A stretch of 64,000 bases of DNA from DATARH01 sp963705325 (GCA_963705325.1 OY970069.1:2542001-2606000), one strand, 5' to 3'. Shown: positions 7,697-16,602, counted from the first letter of the stretch. Translations and numbers: made by a program. Notes: generated by a model not told the origin, from the letters alone.

Positions 7697-8797
7697 ATGA
7701 AGATTGCTTCGCTGCAAACCGATATCGTGCTGCTGCCCAATGACGAGCCGCTCGCCGGGTTCTCGGAGAACCCGAACGCCAAGAACCCGATCGTCACGCT
7801 GCGGCTGCGCACCGACGATGGCGCTGAAGGGCTGGGGGTAGCCTACTTCGGCGGCGCCATCACCAAGACCTTGCGCCATACGATCGACGAGTTGGGCGCG
7901 CTGATCGTTGGCGACGACCCGCTGAGCGTCGAGGGTATTGCCGCCAAACTGCGCGCCGCGGCGGGCTCGGCCGGGCCGGCCGGCATCCTGACCATGGCGA
8001 TGTCGGCGATCGACGTCGCGCTGTGGGACATCAAGGGCAAGGCGTTCGGCCAGCCGCTGTGGAAGCTGCTTGGCGGCGGACGCGACAAGATCGCCACTTA
8101 TGCGTCCGGCGCGCTGAGGCGCGGCCTCAAGCTGGAAGAGGCGGTGACCGCCGCCGGGAGGTTGCGCGAAAAGGGCCACCGCCAAACCAAAATGCAGCTC
8201 GGCCTACCGGGGGTCACCAACCCGGCCCGCGAGGTCGAGCAGGCCAAGCTGATCCGCGAGGCCTGCGGTCCCGATATGGATCTGATGTGCGACATCAACC
8301 AGCGCTGGCGGCCAGAGCAGGCGATCGATATCGGCCGCCGGGTGGAAGACGCGGGTGTCGGCCTGTTCTGGTTGGAGGACGTGACGACGCATGACGATTA
8401 CGCCGGGCTCGCGCGCGTCGCCGACGCGCTGGCGACACCCGTTGCCGGCGGCGAATACCTCTACGGCATCGTGCCGTTTCGCCACATGCTGGAGCACCGC
8501 TCGGTCGATATCGTGATGATCGATCAGGTGCGCTCGGGCGGCATCACCCCGTGGCTCAAGATCGCCGGCATGGCCGAGGCGTTCAACGTGCCCGTGGTCA
8601 GCCATGGCGTGCCCGAAATCCACGTGCACCTCGTCGGCGCTGTGCCGAACGGGCTCACCGTCGAGTACATGCCGCGCCTCTTCCATTTGTGGGAGTCCGT
8701 GCCCGAGCCGAAGAACGGCCTCCTCGACATGCCGACCGAACCCGGCCTCGGCCTCAAATTCGACGAGGCGGCATTCCAAAAGTATCGCGCTGAGTAG
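7697..8797 (+). CDS. mandelate racemase/muconate lactonizing enzyme family protein (copy 2)
   Basis: A 366-residue paralogue of the 6305-7405 gene with the same length and the same catalytic set: Asp in CDIN, Glu in WLEDV, Glu in GGEY, and the MID...SH acid/base pair. Its second-strand motif reads K-M-Q, again with Gln in place of the second Lys. The copies differ around the active-site lid (N-terminal 20s loop, C-terminal YMPRLF versus YMPWLG), so they may act on different isomers. A GGGAGGG site precedes the ATG. The TauE-like exporter follows 14 bases later. Confidence 0.85.
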   Translation: MKIASLQTDIVLLPNDEPLAGFSENPNAKNPIVTLRLRTDDGAEGLGVAYFGGAITKTLRHTIDELGALIVGDDPLSVEGIAAKLRAAAGSAGPAGILTMAMSAIDVALWDIKGKAFGQPLWKLLGGGRDKIATYASGALRRGLKLEEAVTAAGRLREKGHRQTKMQLGLPGVTNPAREVEQAKLIREACGPDMDLMCDINQRWRPEQAIDIGRRVEDAGVGLFWLEDVTTHDDYAGLARVADALATPVAGGEYLYGIVPFRHMLEHRSVDIVMIDQVRSGGITPWLKIAGMAEAFNVPVVSHGVPEIHVHLVGAVPNGLTVEYMPRLFHLWESVPEPKNGLLDMPTEPGLGLKFDEAAFQKYRAE

Positions 8798-8811
8798 AAT
8801 TCGCGTCCTTG

Positions 8812-9642
8812 ATGCTCGACGCGTCTTGGACCGAACTCGCCTGGCTCGGCCTCGCGGTTGTCGGCGCCGGCATCGTCACGGGTCTTCTCGCCGGCCTCTT
8901 CGGCATCGGCGGCGGCGCGGTGATCGTCCCGGTGCTGTTCGAGATTTTCCGCATTCTCGGCGTGCCGGAAGCGGTGCGGATGCAGCTCTGCATCGGCACC
9001 TCGCTGGCGGTCATCGTCCCCACCGCGATACGCTCGTACCGGGCGCACCGCGAGCGTGGGCTGGTGATCCCCGAGGTCGTTCGGGTCTGGACCGTTCCGG
9101 CGGTCGTCGGCGTCGTGCTCGGCGCGGCTATCGCCGCGGTGGCGCCCGAGGCCGTGTTCAAGATCGCCTTCGTCTTCATCGTCTGGATCATTGCCGCGAG
9201 ATTGTTCGCCGGCGGCGACCGCTGGCGGGTGAGCGAGACGCTGCCTGGCCGGGCACTGATGCGGCTCTACGGCTTCATTATCGGGCTCGGCTCGTCGCTG
9301 ATGGGGATCAGCGGCGGTTCGCTGGCGACGATGGCGCTCACCGTGCACGGCCAGCCGATCCTTAACGCGGTGGCGACCTCGGCCGGCATCGGCGTGCCGA
9401 TCTCGATTGTCGGGACGCTGGGCTATATAGCGGCCGGCTTGCCGCATCGGTCGCTTCTGCCGCCGCTGTCGCTAGGCTTCGTTTCGGTGATCGGTGTGGT
9501 CGCGATCGCGCCGATTTCGAGCTATGTGGCGCCGCTCGGCGCGCGCCTCGCCCATGCCATGCCGAAACGCTGGCTCGAACTCGGCTTCGGTGCCTACCTC
9601 CTAATTGTCGGCGCCCGCTTTCTCGCGAGCTTGGTCTTCTAG
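8812..9642 (+). CDS. sulfite exporter TauE/SafE family membrane protein
   Basis: A 276-residue polytopic membrane protein with about eight hydrophobic segments. The family hallmarks are the glycine-rich GLFGIGGGAVIVPVL near residue 30 and its inverted-repeat counterpart GSSLMGISGGSLATMAL near 165. TauE/SafE proteins export sulfite, sulfoacetate or other small organic anions. The position right after the second enolase-family gene suggests a product or by-product of that pathway is exported, which is inference. Its stop overlaps by four bases the stop of the convergent gene at 9639. Confidence 0.8.
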   Translation: MLDASWTELAWLGLAVVGAGIVTGLLAGLFGIGGGAVIVPVLFEIFRILGVPEAVRMQLCIGTSLAVIVPTAIRSYRAHRERGLVIPEVVRVWTVPAVVGVVLGAAIAAVAPEAVFKIAFVFIVWIIAARLFAGGDRWRVSETLPGRALMRLYGFIIGLGSSLMGISGGSLATMALTVHGQPILNAVATSAGIGVPISIVGTLGYIAAGLPHRSLLPPLSLGFVSVIGVVAIAPISSYVAPLGARLAHAMPKRWLELGFGAYLLIVGARFLASLVF

Positions 9643-10838
9643 CGGAACATCCGGCCCTGCGGCGGCAGGCCCATCAGCATCTGGCCGACCGTCTCGAAAT
9701 GGATCGGGCGGCCCTGGCCTTGCTGGGTCCCGGCGTGGATGTCGCGCATTCGCCGTTCCAGCGGATTCGACTCGAAAATCGCGCCGGCGCCGGCCGCGTG
9801 ATAGACCGTCGCCACCACGTCGCGCGCCTGGTGGATCGCCCAGGTCGAGGCCAGCCGCAGCTGCGGGTGGTGCTCGGCGCCGATCTTGCCGTTGCGCTGC
9901 GCGTCGTCCCACATCTCGGCGATGACGCCGCGCAGATAGGCGCGCGCCGATTTGAGCTTGGCCTCGCATTGCGAGACCTGGCTTTGGATCACGTTGTTCT
10001 CCCGCAGCACGTTCTTGGCGCCGCGCGGAATCTTGTCCCGGGCGATCTCGATAAACGCGTCGTAAGCGCCGCGGGCGATGCCGAGCGACACGTGCGAAAA
10101 GCTCATCGCGTAGATCATGCCGCTGGTGAACTGGTAGAGCGGTCCGGTCTCGCGCCGCTCTTCCGCGTTGTCGCGGATCGCGGTGCGCGCCTCCGGCACG
10201 AAATGGTCCTTCAGCTCGTAGCTGTCGCTGCCGGTGCCGCGCAGGCCCAGCACCTGCCAGTTGTCGATGATCGTCGCCTCGGACTTCGGCACGACCATCG
10301 TGCGGGTGATCTGGCGGCCGTTCTTGTCAAGGCGCGGGCTGCCGTCTTCCTCGAACACCGGGCAGTGGGCGCCAAGCCAGCTGGCGTGCCGGCTGCCGGT
10401 GGCGAAGCCCCAGCGCCCAGTGGCGCGGTAGCCGCCGTCGACCGCAGTGCACTTGCCCGCGCCCGGCAGTTCAGGCCCCCAGGCCAGGATGCCGCGCGGC
10501 CCGCCGAAAATCTCCACCGCCATCTCGTGCGAGAGATAGGGCGCGGTCATCGAGCAGCCCGAGTTTTGCCCCAGGCACCAGGCCGGGCTGCCGTCGCCCT
10601 GCGCGAGAATTTCAAGGACGGCGGTGTAGGTCAGCGGGTCAAGCTCGCCGCCGCCGATCGATTTCGGCAGCAGCATCTTGAAGATGCCACGCTCGACCAT
10701 CGCCGCGACGCATCGCTCGGTGACCTGGCGATGCTTCTCGCACTCCTCAGCGTCCGCTTGGAGCATCGGCTTCAGCTCCCGCGCGCGCTCGATATAGTCT
10801 TGCCTTAGCGCCGCATCGGTAACGCTGCTGCCGTCCAT
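9639..10838 (-). CDS. acyl-CoA dehydrogenase-fold flavin-dependent hydroxylase
   Basis: A 399-residue protein with the acyl-CoA dehydrogenase fold: an N-terminal helical domain (RGIFKMLLPKSIGGGELD), a central beta domain (TGRWGFATGSRH) and a C-terminal four-helix bundle ending with the YHAAGAGAIFESNPLERRMRD region. The pattern fits the HpaH/HsaA-like group of flavin monooxygenases rather than true acyl-CoA dehydrogenases, because the usual catalytic Glu region is not evident. Such enzymes hydroxylate aromatic or steroid rings with reduced flavin from a partner reductase, and none is next to it. A GGAAGCGG site precedes the start. Confidence 0.7.
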   Translation of the reverse strand: MDGSSVTDAALRQDYIERARELKPMLQADAEECEKHRQVTERCVAAMVERGIFKMLLPKSIGGGELDPLTYTAVLEILAQGDGSPAWCLGQNSGCSMTAPYLSHEMAVEIFGGPRGILAWGPELPGAGKCTAVDGGYRATGRWGFATGSRHASWLGAHCPVFEEDGSPRLDKNGRQITRTMVVPKSEATIIDNWQVLGLRGTGSDSYELKDHFVPEARTAIRDNAEERRETGPLYQFTSGMIYAMSFSHVSLGIARGAYDAFIEIARDKIPRGAKNVLRENNVIQSQVSQCEAKLKSARAYLRGVIAEMWDDAQRNGKIGAEHHPQLRLASTWAIHQARDVVATVYHAAGAGAIFESNPLERRMRDIHAGTQQGQGRPIHFETVGQMLMGLPPQGRMFR

Positions 10839-10884
10839 CGCCGCTTCCTCCCACGAATCCGCCTATTGTGACGGCATCGCGGCG

Positions 10885-10914
10885 CATTGTGAAATGCCGA
10901 GCACGCATGTGCTG
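10885..10914. promoter_or_regulatory. two tandem palindromes, possible enhancer-binding protein sites
   Basis: GCATT-GTGA-AATGC (10885-10898) and AGCAC-GCAT-GTGCT (10901-10914) are two perfect 5-bp-arm palindromes two bases apart. They lie about 100-130 bases upstream of the sigma-54 promoter at 11014, where activators of the NtrC class usually bind. The regulator is unknown; the sites are inferred from symmetry and position only. Confidence 0.45.
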
Positions 10915-11013
10915 CCATACGCGCGAGTGATTACGCCGGCCGCTGTTCCGCCGTAGGCACTTTTAGAACGCGGCAATCTGCCGGGATACGATGCCTCTGG
11001 CTGGCCGCGGTGG

Positions 11014-11029
11014 TTGGCACGCCTCTTGC
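11014..11029 (+). promoter_or_regulatory. sigma-54 (RpoN) promoter of the formate/nitrite channel gene
   Basis: TTGGCACGCCTCTTGC matches the -24/-12 consensus exactly, with GG at 11016-11017 and GC at 11028-11029 separated by 10 bases. Transcription should start near 11041, giving a leader of about 30 bases that carries the AAAAGGAGG ribosome-binding site before the GTG at 11072. Spacing, motif and gene orientation all agree. Activation would need an enhancer-binding protein; one NtrC-type regulator is encoded at 38334-39734, but a link is only a guess. Confidence 0.8.
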
Positions 11030-11071
11030 CCTGTGACGGCATCGTTTTTGCGATGCCCAAAAGGAGGTCCC

Positions 11072-11896
11072 GTGTCCTACCTCGTTCCTTCCGAATTCGT
11101 CACCAAGGTGATCGACGCCGGTGAGGCGAAAATCTTCATGTCGACGCGTGACACCGTCGTGCGGGCTTACATGGCCGGCGCCATCCTGGCATTGGCCGCG
11201 TGGTTCGCGGTAACGATCAATGTCAATACCGGCCAACCGATTGTTGGGGCGCTGCTTTTCCCGGTCGGATTCTGCATGCTATACCTGCTGGGTTTCGACC
11301 TGCTGACCGGTGTCTTTGTCCTGTCGCCGCTGGCATGGCTCGACCGGCGGCCGGGCGTCACCATCGTCGGCGTGTTGCGGAACTGGGGGCTGGTTTTTAT
11401 CGGCAATTTCGCCGGCGCGCTCACGGTGGCCTTCATGATGGCGTTCGTGACGACGTTCGGCTTCACGCAGGCGCCCGACAAGGTCGGCACTGTCATCGGC
11501 AATATCGGCGAGGCCCGAACCCTCGGCTACGCGGCGCACGGAGCCGCCGGCATGGTGACGCTGTTTGTCCGCGGCATGTTGTGCAATTGGATGGTGTCGA
11601 CCGGCGTCGTCGGCGCCATGATCTCGACCACGGTACCGGGCAAGGTCATCGCGATGTGGATGCCGATCCTGGTGTTCTTTTACATGGTCTTCGAGCACTC
11701 GGTCGTGAACATGTTCCTGTTTCCGGCGGGTTTGATGCTACATGCGCCATTCTCGATCATGGATTACTTTATCTGGAACGAGATCCCGACAGTGCTGGGC
11801 AACCTCGTCGGCGGTATCGCCTTTACCGGACTGACGCTGTACGCTACCCACGCGCGGCCCGCGCCAAAGCGCCCGGTGCTCAAGCTCGCGGCCTGA
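11072..11896 (+). CDS. formate/nitrite transporter (FNT) family channel
   Basis: A 274-residue integral membrane protein with six or seven hydrophobic segments and FNT signatures: YMAGAILALAAWFAV (TM1), GFCMLYLLGFDLLTG (the FxL...ELxTG-type loop) and the NWMVSTG motif around TM5. FNT pentamers pass formate, nitrite or hydrosulfide. GTG 11072 is chosen because an AAAAGGAGG site sits just before it and the sigma-54 promoter puts the transcript start near 11041. In-frame codons from 10991 lie upstream of that start. The closest functional hints in the window are FdhD/MobA (42.7-44.2 kb) and an oxalate/formate-type antiporter (46.2-47.6 kb). Confidence 0.85.
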   Translation: MSYLVPSEFVTKVIDAGEAKIFMSTRDTVVRAYMAGAILALAAWFAVTINVNTGQPIVGALLFPVGFCMLYLLGFDLLTGVFVLSPLAWLDRRPGVTIVGVLRNWGLVFIGNFAGALTVAFMMAFVTTFGFTQAPDKVGTVIGNIGEARTLGYAAHGAAGMVTLFVRGMLCNWMVSTGVVGAMISTTVPGKVIAMWMPILVFFYMVFEHSVVNMFLFPAGLMLHAPFSIMDYFIWNEIPTVLGNLVGGIAFTGLTLYATHARPAPKRPVLKLAA

Positions 11897-12111
11897 CGGC
11901 CTCGCATCGCCGAGCGCACATGCACCGCCATGCGCGCTCGGCGTCGCCGCCCGATCGCATTTAACAGGCGGTGCAGCCTGCTCACAAAAATCGACGACGG
12001 TCTGCCGCTGGCCGGGTTTGCGCCCTTTCGGCCATCGACCAACGGCAAAAGGGCCATGGGCGGCCGGGCAGACCTATCAAGTCGTGACAGACCAAATGCG
12101 GACGGGGCACA

Positions 12112-13269
12112 CTACAGTACTGAGCAATCACCCCACGCGTAGTAAACGCTGAGCTCGACCCCCGCGCCTGCAAGGGGAATTGGCATGATGACGACCGCTG
12201 GCGCGCTAACGTTCGCGAGGGAAGCCTTAACTCCGTCTCGCACGGCCACCGCTGTGGCTTGCCACAGCTTCGCGGACATTTTGCTTCTCGAGAAGAAACT
12301 CCCGCCTGACGATGCGATCTTGCTCGCAAAATCGAGATCCTGAACGCCCTTGGCGAAATCACCCCACTTTGCGCCCAGAGCCGCCTTGAAATCGAAACCA
12401 CCCACACTGAGGCCGTCGAAGCTCTGGGGTGTTTTACCACCTACTGCAACGATGAAAGCGCCGCCGAATGAACCTCCAAGCCCCAACCCGACGCGCCAGT
12501 GCGTGACCTGCAACGGGAAGGAATCCTCGTATTTGTCAAATGAATACATAAACCCGTACAGCGCATCCCTGCCCGCGACGAAAAACGTTCCCCCTCCACC
12601 GACACCAAGGCCAAACCAGGTCCCGTCGGGACTGGTAACGGTCGGATTGGAGACCGGAGCGCGCAGAGCTTGATATTCTCCGGCGATCGGCCTGAGCCAA
12701 CACTCCAAGAGGTTGTCGGTGGTCAGGCGGCCATCGTCGGTATTAACAACACGTTTGCCGGGGCCGAAAAGCGCCAGCGCAAAGTCGTTCGGTGGCTGTT
12801 GTCCTGTCGGCCCGATATGAAGAGTGACGCCGTTCCGATCGAGCTCCTGCCTGATCTGTTGGAGAAAAGTCCCCTCTGCTGGATGATCCGAATCCGGTGT
12901 CAGGGCGCCGGGCGCCAGCAGCTTCTGGTAGTCGACCGAAATGTCCACGCCATATTGAGCGCCGTGGATATAGTTTTCCTCGTCGTTGATCCTGCGCATC
13001 TCCGGTGAGAAGCGCACCGGCTCCTCCGAGGGATCGCGATAAATGCCGTGGGCGTGCTCGCGTGCGATTTCCTTGCGTGTGGCCGCCGCATATTGCTGAC
13101 GGAGTACCGGGTCTACGACACCCGCATCGAGCATCTTTTGAATTTTTGCGATGTCCCCGGGCTTCAGGGCATCGAGCACGTAGGGTAGTTTCGATCGCAG
13201 CAATGTCGCCGCATCCCGCGCGTGCAGGCTGGCAGCGAGCTGTCGTACCGCTGACGCTGGATCGGCCAT
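12112..13269 (-). CDS. hypothetical protein, unrecognised
   Basis: A 385-residue protein that I do not recognise. The N-terminal half (about 1-190) is hydrophilic and helical; the C-terminal half (about 205-300) holds several glycine-rich amphipathic stretches (GLGVGGGGTFFVAG, GLGLGGSFGGAFIVAVGG) that could be beta-hairpins or a membrane-active region. There is no signal peptide. It sits alone, with about 200 bases of non-coding sequence on each side and somewhat lower GC than its neighbours. A secreted or pore-like role is conceivable but not shown. A weak GGAAG site precedes the ATG at 13269. Confidence 0.6.
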   Translation of the reverse strand: MADPASAVRQLAASLHARDAATLLRSKLPYVLDALKPGDIAKIQKMLDAGVVDPVLRQQYAAATRKEIAREHAHGIYRDPSEEPVRFSPEMRRINDEENYIHGAQYGVDISVDYQKLLAPGALTPDSDHPAEGTFLQQIRQELDRNGVTLHIGPTGQQPPNDFALALFGPGKRVVNTDDGRLTTDNLLECWLRPIAGEYQALRAPVSNPTVTSPDGTWFGLGVGGGGTFFVAGRDALYGFMYSFDKYEDSFPLQVTHWRVGLGLGGSFGGAFIVAVGGKTPQSFDGLSVGGFDFKAALGAKWGDFAKGVQDLDFASKIASSGGSFFSRSKMSAKLWQATAVAVRDGVKASLANVSAPAVVIMPIPLAGAGVELSVYYAWGDCSVL

Positions 13270-13461
13270 GGCATGCTTCCTAAATTGGAAACCTCTGTGG
13301 ACTTGCTATTTAGCGGGAACTGATCGCACCTCCCTTCGCATATTAAGTTCATTTATCAGATTATTTTATCTGCATCGGCCAGTTGGAGCCTTTGGGGGAT
13401 TTTCTAATTCGACCTTTAGAGAGAGAGTTCCACATCGAAGGTGGCTTCCAAGCGCCTGTCG

Positions 13462-13560
13462 CTACTTCATCTTCTCCAACCCCCGCGCCAAATCGGCGAT
13501 TAGGTCTTGCGGGTCTTCGAGGCCAATATGGATGCGGACGAGCGGACCAATGCCGTTCAC
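13462..13560 (-). pseudogene. displaced 3' end of a cystathionine beta-lyase gene
   Basis: Read on the minus strand this gives GPLVRIHIGLEDPQDLIADL plus a short tail and a stop at 13462-13464. That is nearly the same C-terminus as the intact gene at 17006-18202 (GPLVRIHIGLEDPQDLIADL there too). About 71 bases align with roughly ten differences, mostly synonymous, so the fragment descends from a related functional gene rather than a very recent copy. Nothing upstream in this frame continues the enzyme. It lies beyond the GT-C and permease genes, like a displaced end left by an insertion at the 3' end of metC. Confidence 0.7.
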
Positions 13561-13608
13561 CATGGTTCCGGCCGAGCATCTCGCGGTAGCCGACGCCGCG
13601 CCGCCCGC

Positions 13609-15192
13609 TCAATCCGACGACCAGCAGGCTGCCGGAACGTACAGAACCAGGGGCTTGTACATGAATGTTCCCAACTCGATCGCCTTGAACCCGTTGGCCG
13701 CGGCGTAATCGTCCATAATTTTCGCGAATGGGCTCTGCGGCTCGTACGTGGCGTCATCGTAAAAGCCGGAGAGGATCAATGTGTTTGGCGATAGATATCG
13801 GGTGAGGTCGGAGTATCGACGGTAATTCGGCGCCAAGCGGATAAACACGCTGTCGAGCCGCATCATGAACGGGCCGGACCCGCTGATTGCGGACATCGCC
13901 ACCCCGGCGCCGATCGCTGGAGTGCCAACGGCCGTTACCATCTCGCCATGGCAGCCCGGTCGGGCGCGGTCGATTGCCGCGATCGTCTCGGCGAGCGTCT
14001 CGCGCATACGGGCGACCGCGGTAATGCCGTAAACCCCATCCTTGATCCGCTGCATCGCCCTCGCGATCAAGTCTGAGGACTGCCAGATGCCCACCGCGAC
14101 GATGATCGATACCGTCGCAACGCAAATCTGTCGCTGGCGGGTTTCATCGAGCGACGGCAAGGCGAGAACCCGCTCGACGAGTCGGCACACGAGCAGGAAC
14201 AGGATAAACGCCGGCGGTGCCCAGTATTTATAAAGTATTACACCCGGCGTCACCGTACCGAACAGCGCCGCGAGATAAAGGCCAAGCAGCTCCGTCTCGT
14301 AGCGGGTCAATGGCTGGCCGCTGACGAGGTCGCGCAGCCACGGCCACGAGCGGACGGCGCGGTACACCAGATATGGTACGACGATGGAAAGTGCCGTGAG
14401 GACAACGAGCGGCCAGGAGACAGACGACTTGAGCGAAAACAAGAGAAGCTGAGGCTCCGAATTCACCGAGTCGACCTCTCGGTAGACGTTCTGCAAATAG
14501 TGCGAATGAATGTTCAAGAAGATGAATGAGTCGAAATCGGCGATCAGATAGACAAAAATCGGAATTGTGCCGATCAGGCCGCCGATGAAGTAGCTTGCCA
14601 GGTTACGGATGGGCCTCTTGCCAGAAAGAACGTAAAGAGTTGCGAAGGATATAGCCAGGTAGATATAGCTGATACGGCTCGAAATCGCTAGGCCAGCAAA
14701 CAACCCAACCATGACCGCGCCGATATTTCTATCTCCCCATGCTCGATAAAATAATATGGTCAACACGAAGCAGAATAACGACAGGGTATAATCACCGACC
14801 TCCTCACCGATTGCTTCGGTCGGCCTATACCACAAATATAATCCGGCAAAGACCACAGTAACAACTGATTTATATCGTGCGTTCCGGCGACAAAGAATGA
14901 TCCCGCCACCTAATATCGCCAAGTTCAAGACGAGCGAGAGGACCCGTAAGATAGTATATAAATTGATGTCGCCGACGAGATGATCAGTTTGGTAAAAAAG
15001 CAAAAGGCTTAGCGGTGGTTTGTCAAATCCCATAATTGAATAAGGAGCATAATATTGCATGACCGCGGGAGCGACCGCATTCATGTGATCATCGTGACTA
15101 TAGTTGCCCAGCGCGTCGAATATGTAAGCCGCGCCAAACGCTGTAACAAAGATAATGGTAAAAAAGCGGGCGGCTAAACGCTTCACGCCCAT
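13609..15192 (-). CDS. GT-C-type membrane protein (PMT/ArnT-like glycosyltransferase)
   Basis: About 527 residues with an N-terminal membrane segment, a loop with acidic residues (SHDDHMN), the FDKPPL motif typical of the first periplasmic loop of GT39/PMT_2 glycosyltransferases, about ten further membrane segments and a soluble C-terminal domain. GT-C enzymes move a sugar from a polyprenyl-phosphate donor to lipid or protein. ATG 15192 (MGVKRL) is preferred over the in-frame 15243 start. GC is lower than in the flanks. It lies downstream of the LptF/G-like permease on the same strand, suggesting joint work on an envelope glycolipid. Confidence 0.7.
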   Translation of the reverse strand: MGVKRLAARFFTIIFVTAFGAAYIFDALGNYSHDDHMNAVAPAVMQYYAPYSIMGFDKPPLSLLLFYQTDHLVGDINLYTILRVLSLVLNLAILGGGIILCRRNARYKSVVTVVFAGLYLWYRPTEAIGEEVGDYTLSLFCFVLTILFYRAWGDRNIGAVMVGLFAGLAISSRISYIYLAISFATLYVLSGKRPIRNLASYFIGGLIGTIPIFVYLIADFDSFIFLNIHSHYLQNVYREVDSVNSEPQLLLFSLKSSVSWPLVVLTALSIVVPYLVYRAVRSWPWLRDLVSGQPLTRYETELLGLYLAALFGTVTPGVILYKYWAPPAFILFLLVCRLVERVLALPSLDETRQRQICVATVSIIVAVGIWQSSDLIARAMQRIKDGVYGITAVARMRETLAETIAAIDRARPGCHGEMVTAVGTPAIGAGVAMSAISGSGPFMMRLDSVFIRLAPNYRRYSDLTRYLSPNTLILSGFYDDATYEPQSPFAKIMDDYAAANGFKAIELGTFMYKPLVLYVPAACWSSD

Positions 15193-15300
15193 CGAGCTGG
15201 TGCTCCCCCGCCATCGGAACGCTTGAGAGGTGGACCGATCCACTGCGCGCTCGATCGAGAACGGGATAATGGGATCGGCCTCGACGGCACGACAGCCGTT

Positions 15301-16545
15301 TTAATCGACCGATGTACGCTCGGCGAACGTGACGCCAATCGCATAGCCGCTGCCGTCCCCGCGGCGCGGTTTGCCGCGCCACAAAGCCGGCAGCAGTATC
15401 CACCTCGGATGGTACCTGTCGCCGAGGAAGAGGAGCAGCGCTCCAGTCGCACCGGGGATCACCGGCAACAAATAAAGCAGCGGCATCGCGTCGACATGCT
15501 GCTGCGTCAGGACGAAGGCGAAGGTCACTGCCGCGCTATCCGCGAACGACAGGGCGACGGCCAGCAAAAGCCGAAAAATGAGCTCCGTATAACTCTGTAG
15601 ACCGGGGATCAACACACCGAGCAGAAGGAGCGCGCAGCTAATGCAGCGCAGTGGATTGATGATGCGATGGTGACCCTCGTTGAGCCAAATCGCCAATTCA
15701 CGCGGATTTTGACGCACCCAGGCGGGCGGGTTTAGGAGGTTGCCGATCGGCTGCACGTAATACCCGCCGTTCTGACCGATCGCGACTTTCGGAACGGTGA
15801 GCGGGATCGACAGCTGATTGAATGCCACATCATGCACGTCGTCGGCCGAGTTGTGGATGACTTGAGAGCCGTTTTCGAGCACCAGGATATAGTCGCCATT
15901 CCGCTCGACGAATTGACCGCGGTCGGCGACCACTAAGCTGAAATCCCCGGGTTTGCGGTCCTCGGTAACGACCACGCCTGCGAAGATTTCGGGGGAGAGC
16001 CAGCGCTGAAACGACAGCGACAGCTGCGGCAGGATGGTGTTGGGGACGCCCTCGACCAGCATGCCGGGAGCGACCCGCGTCTCGGCAACGGAACGGATCT
16101 CCATCGCCTTGCTGAAGCTTCCTGGCAGGGCATAGAGCGACATCACGGCGGAAATGAGGGCGGCGCAGACGCCTACCATGATTCCGGGTAGCGCGATCTG
16201 GAAGCAGCTGAGGCCCATGGCGCGCATCGCCAAGATTTCGTTGTGCTGACGCCACAGGTAGAACCGGATCAACAAGGCGACAGTCACCATCTCCGGGCTA
16301 AGGTGATAGAAAACGACGGGCATCAACGTCGCCCAAACGATTAAGAGCTCCGTTACCGAAATAACGTTGGCAAAGACCAAGTGAAATAATTCCTTGGTTT
16401 TGTAGAGCATCTCATTGACGACGAGCGCGACCATGACGCCCAAGAAGGCGAGCGCAAGCCGGCTGTACATATATCGCACGACCGTCGTCAAAACCGCTCC
16501 CCAAGCCCTTGCCGCCCGGCTGCCCGCGGCAGGCTCCCTCGTCAT
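15301..16545 (-). CDS. LptF/LptG (YjgP/YjgQ) family permease
   Basis: About 414 residues with the LptF/G layout: three or so N-terminal membrane segments (VVRYMYSRLALAFLGVMVAL), a large periplasmic beta-jellyroll region in the middle (residues about 140-280) and three C-terminal membrane segments. LptF and LptG form the lipopolysaccharide-exporting transporter with LptB. Here a single copy stands beside a GT-C gene instead of an lptF-lptG pair, so it may be an accessory permease for another glycolipid. ATG 16545 is chosen; a GTG start at 16602 would add 19 residues. Confidence 0.75.
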   Translation of the reverse strand: MTREPAAGSRAARAWGAVLTTVVRYMYSRLALAFLGVMVALVVNEMLYKTKELFHLVFANVISVTELLIVWATLMPVVFYHLSPEMVTVALLIRFYLWRQHNEILAMRAMGLSCFQIALPGIMVGVCAALISAVMSLYALPGSFSKAMEIRSVAETRVAPGMLVEGVPNTILPQLSLSFQRWLSPEIFAGVVVTEDRKPGDFSLVVADRGQFVERNGDYILVLENGSQVIHNSADDVHDVAFNQLSIPLTVPKVAIGQNGGYYVQPIGNLLNPPAWVRQNPRELAIWLNEGHHRIINPLRCISCALLLLGVLIPGLQSYTELIFRLLLAVALSFADSAAVTFAFVLTQQHVDAMPLLYLLPVIPGATGALLLFLGDRYHPRWILLPALWRGKPRRGDGSGYAIGVTFAERTSVD

Positions 16546-16602
16546 GTTTCGTATTCGACGAGGAATCGCAAGTTTATTCGGCAAGGACGGGACCGCACCC
16601 AC

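Noticed and set aside
9639..10838. True acyl-CoA dehydrogenase of beta-oxidation
   Set aside because: The fold fits but the usual catalytic Glu context is missing and the C-terminal region resembles flavin-dependent hydroxylases; no other beta-oxidation gene is adjacent.
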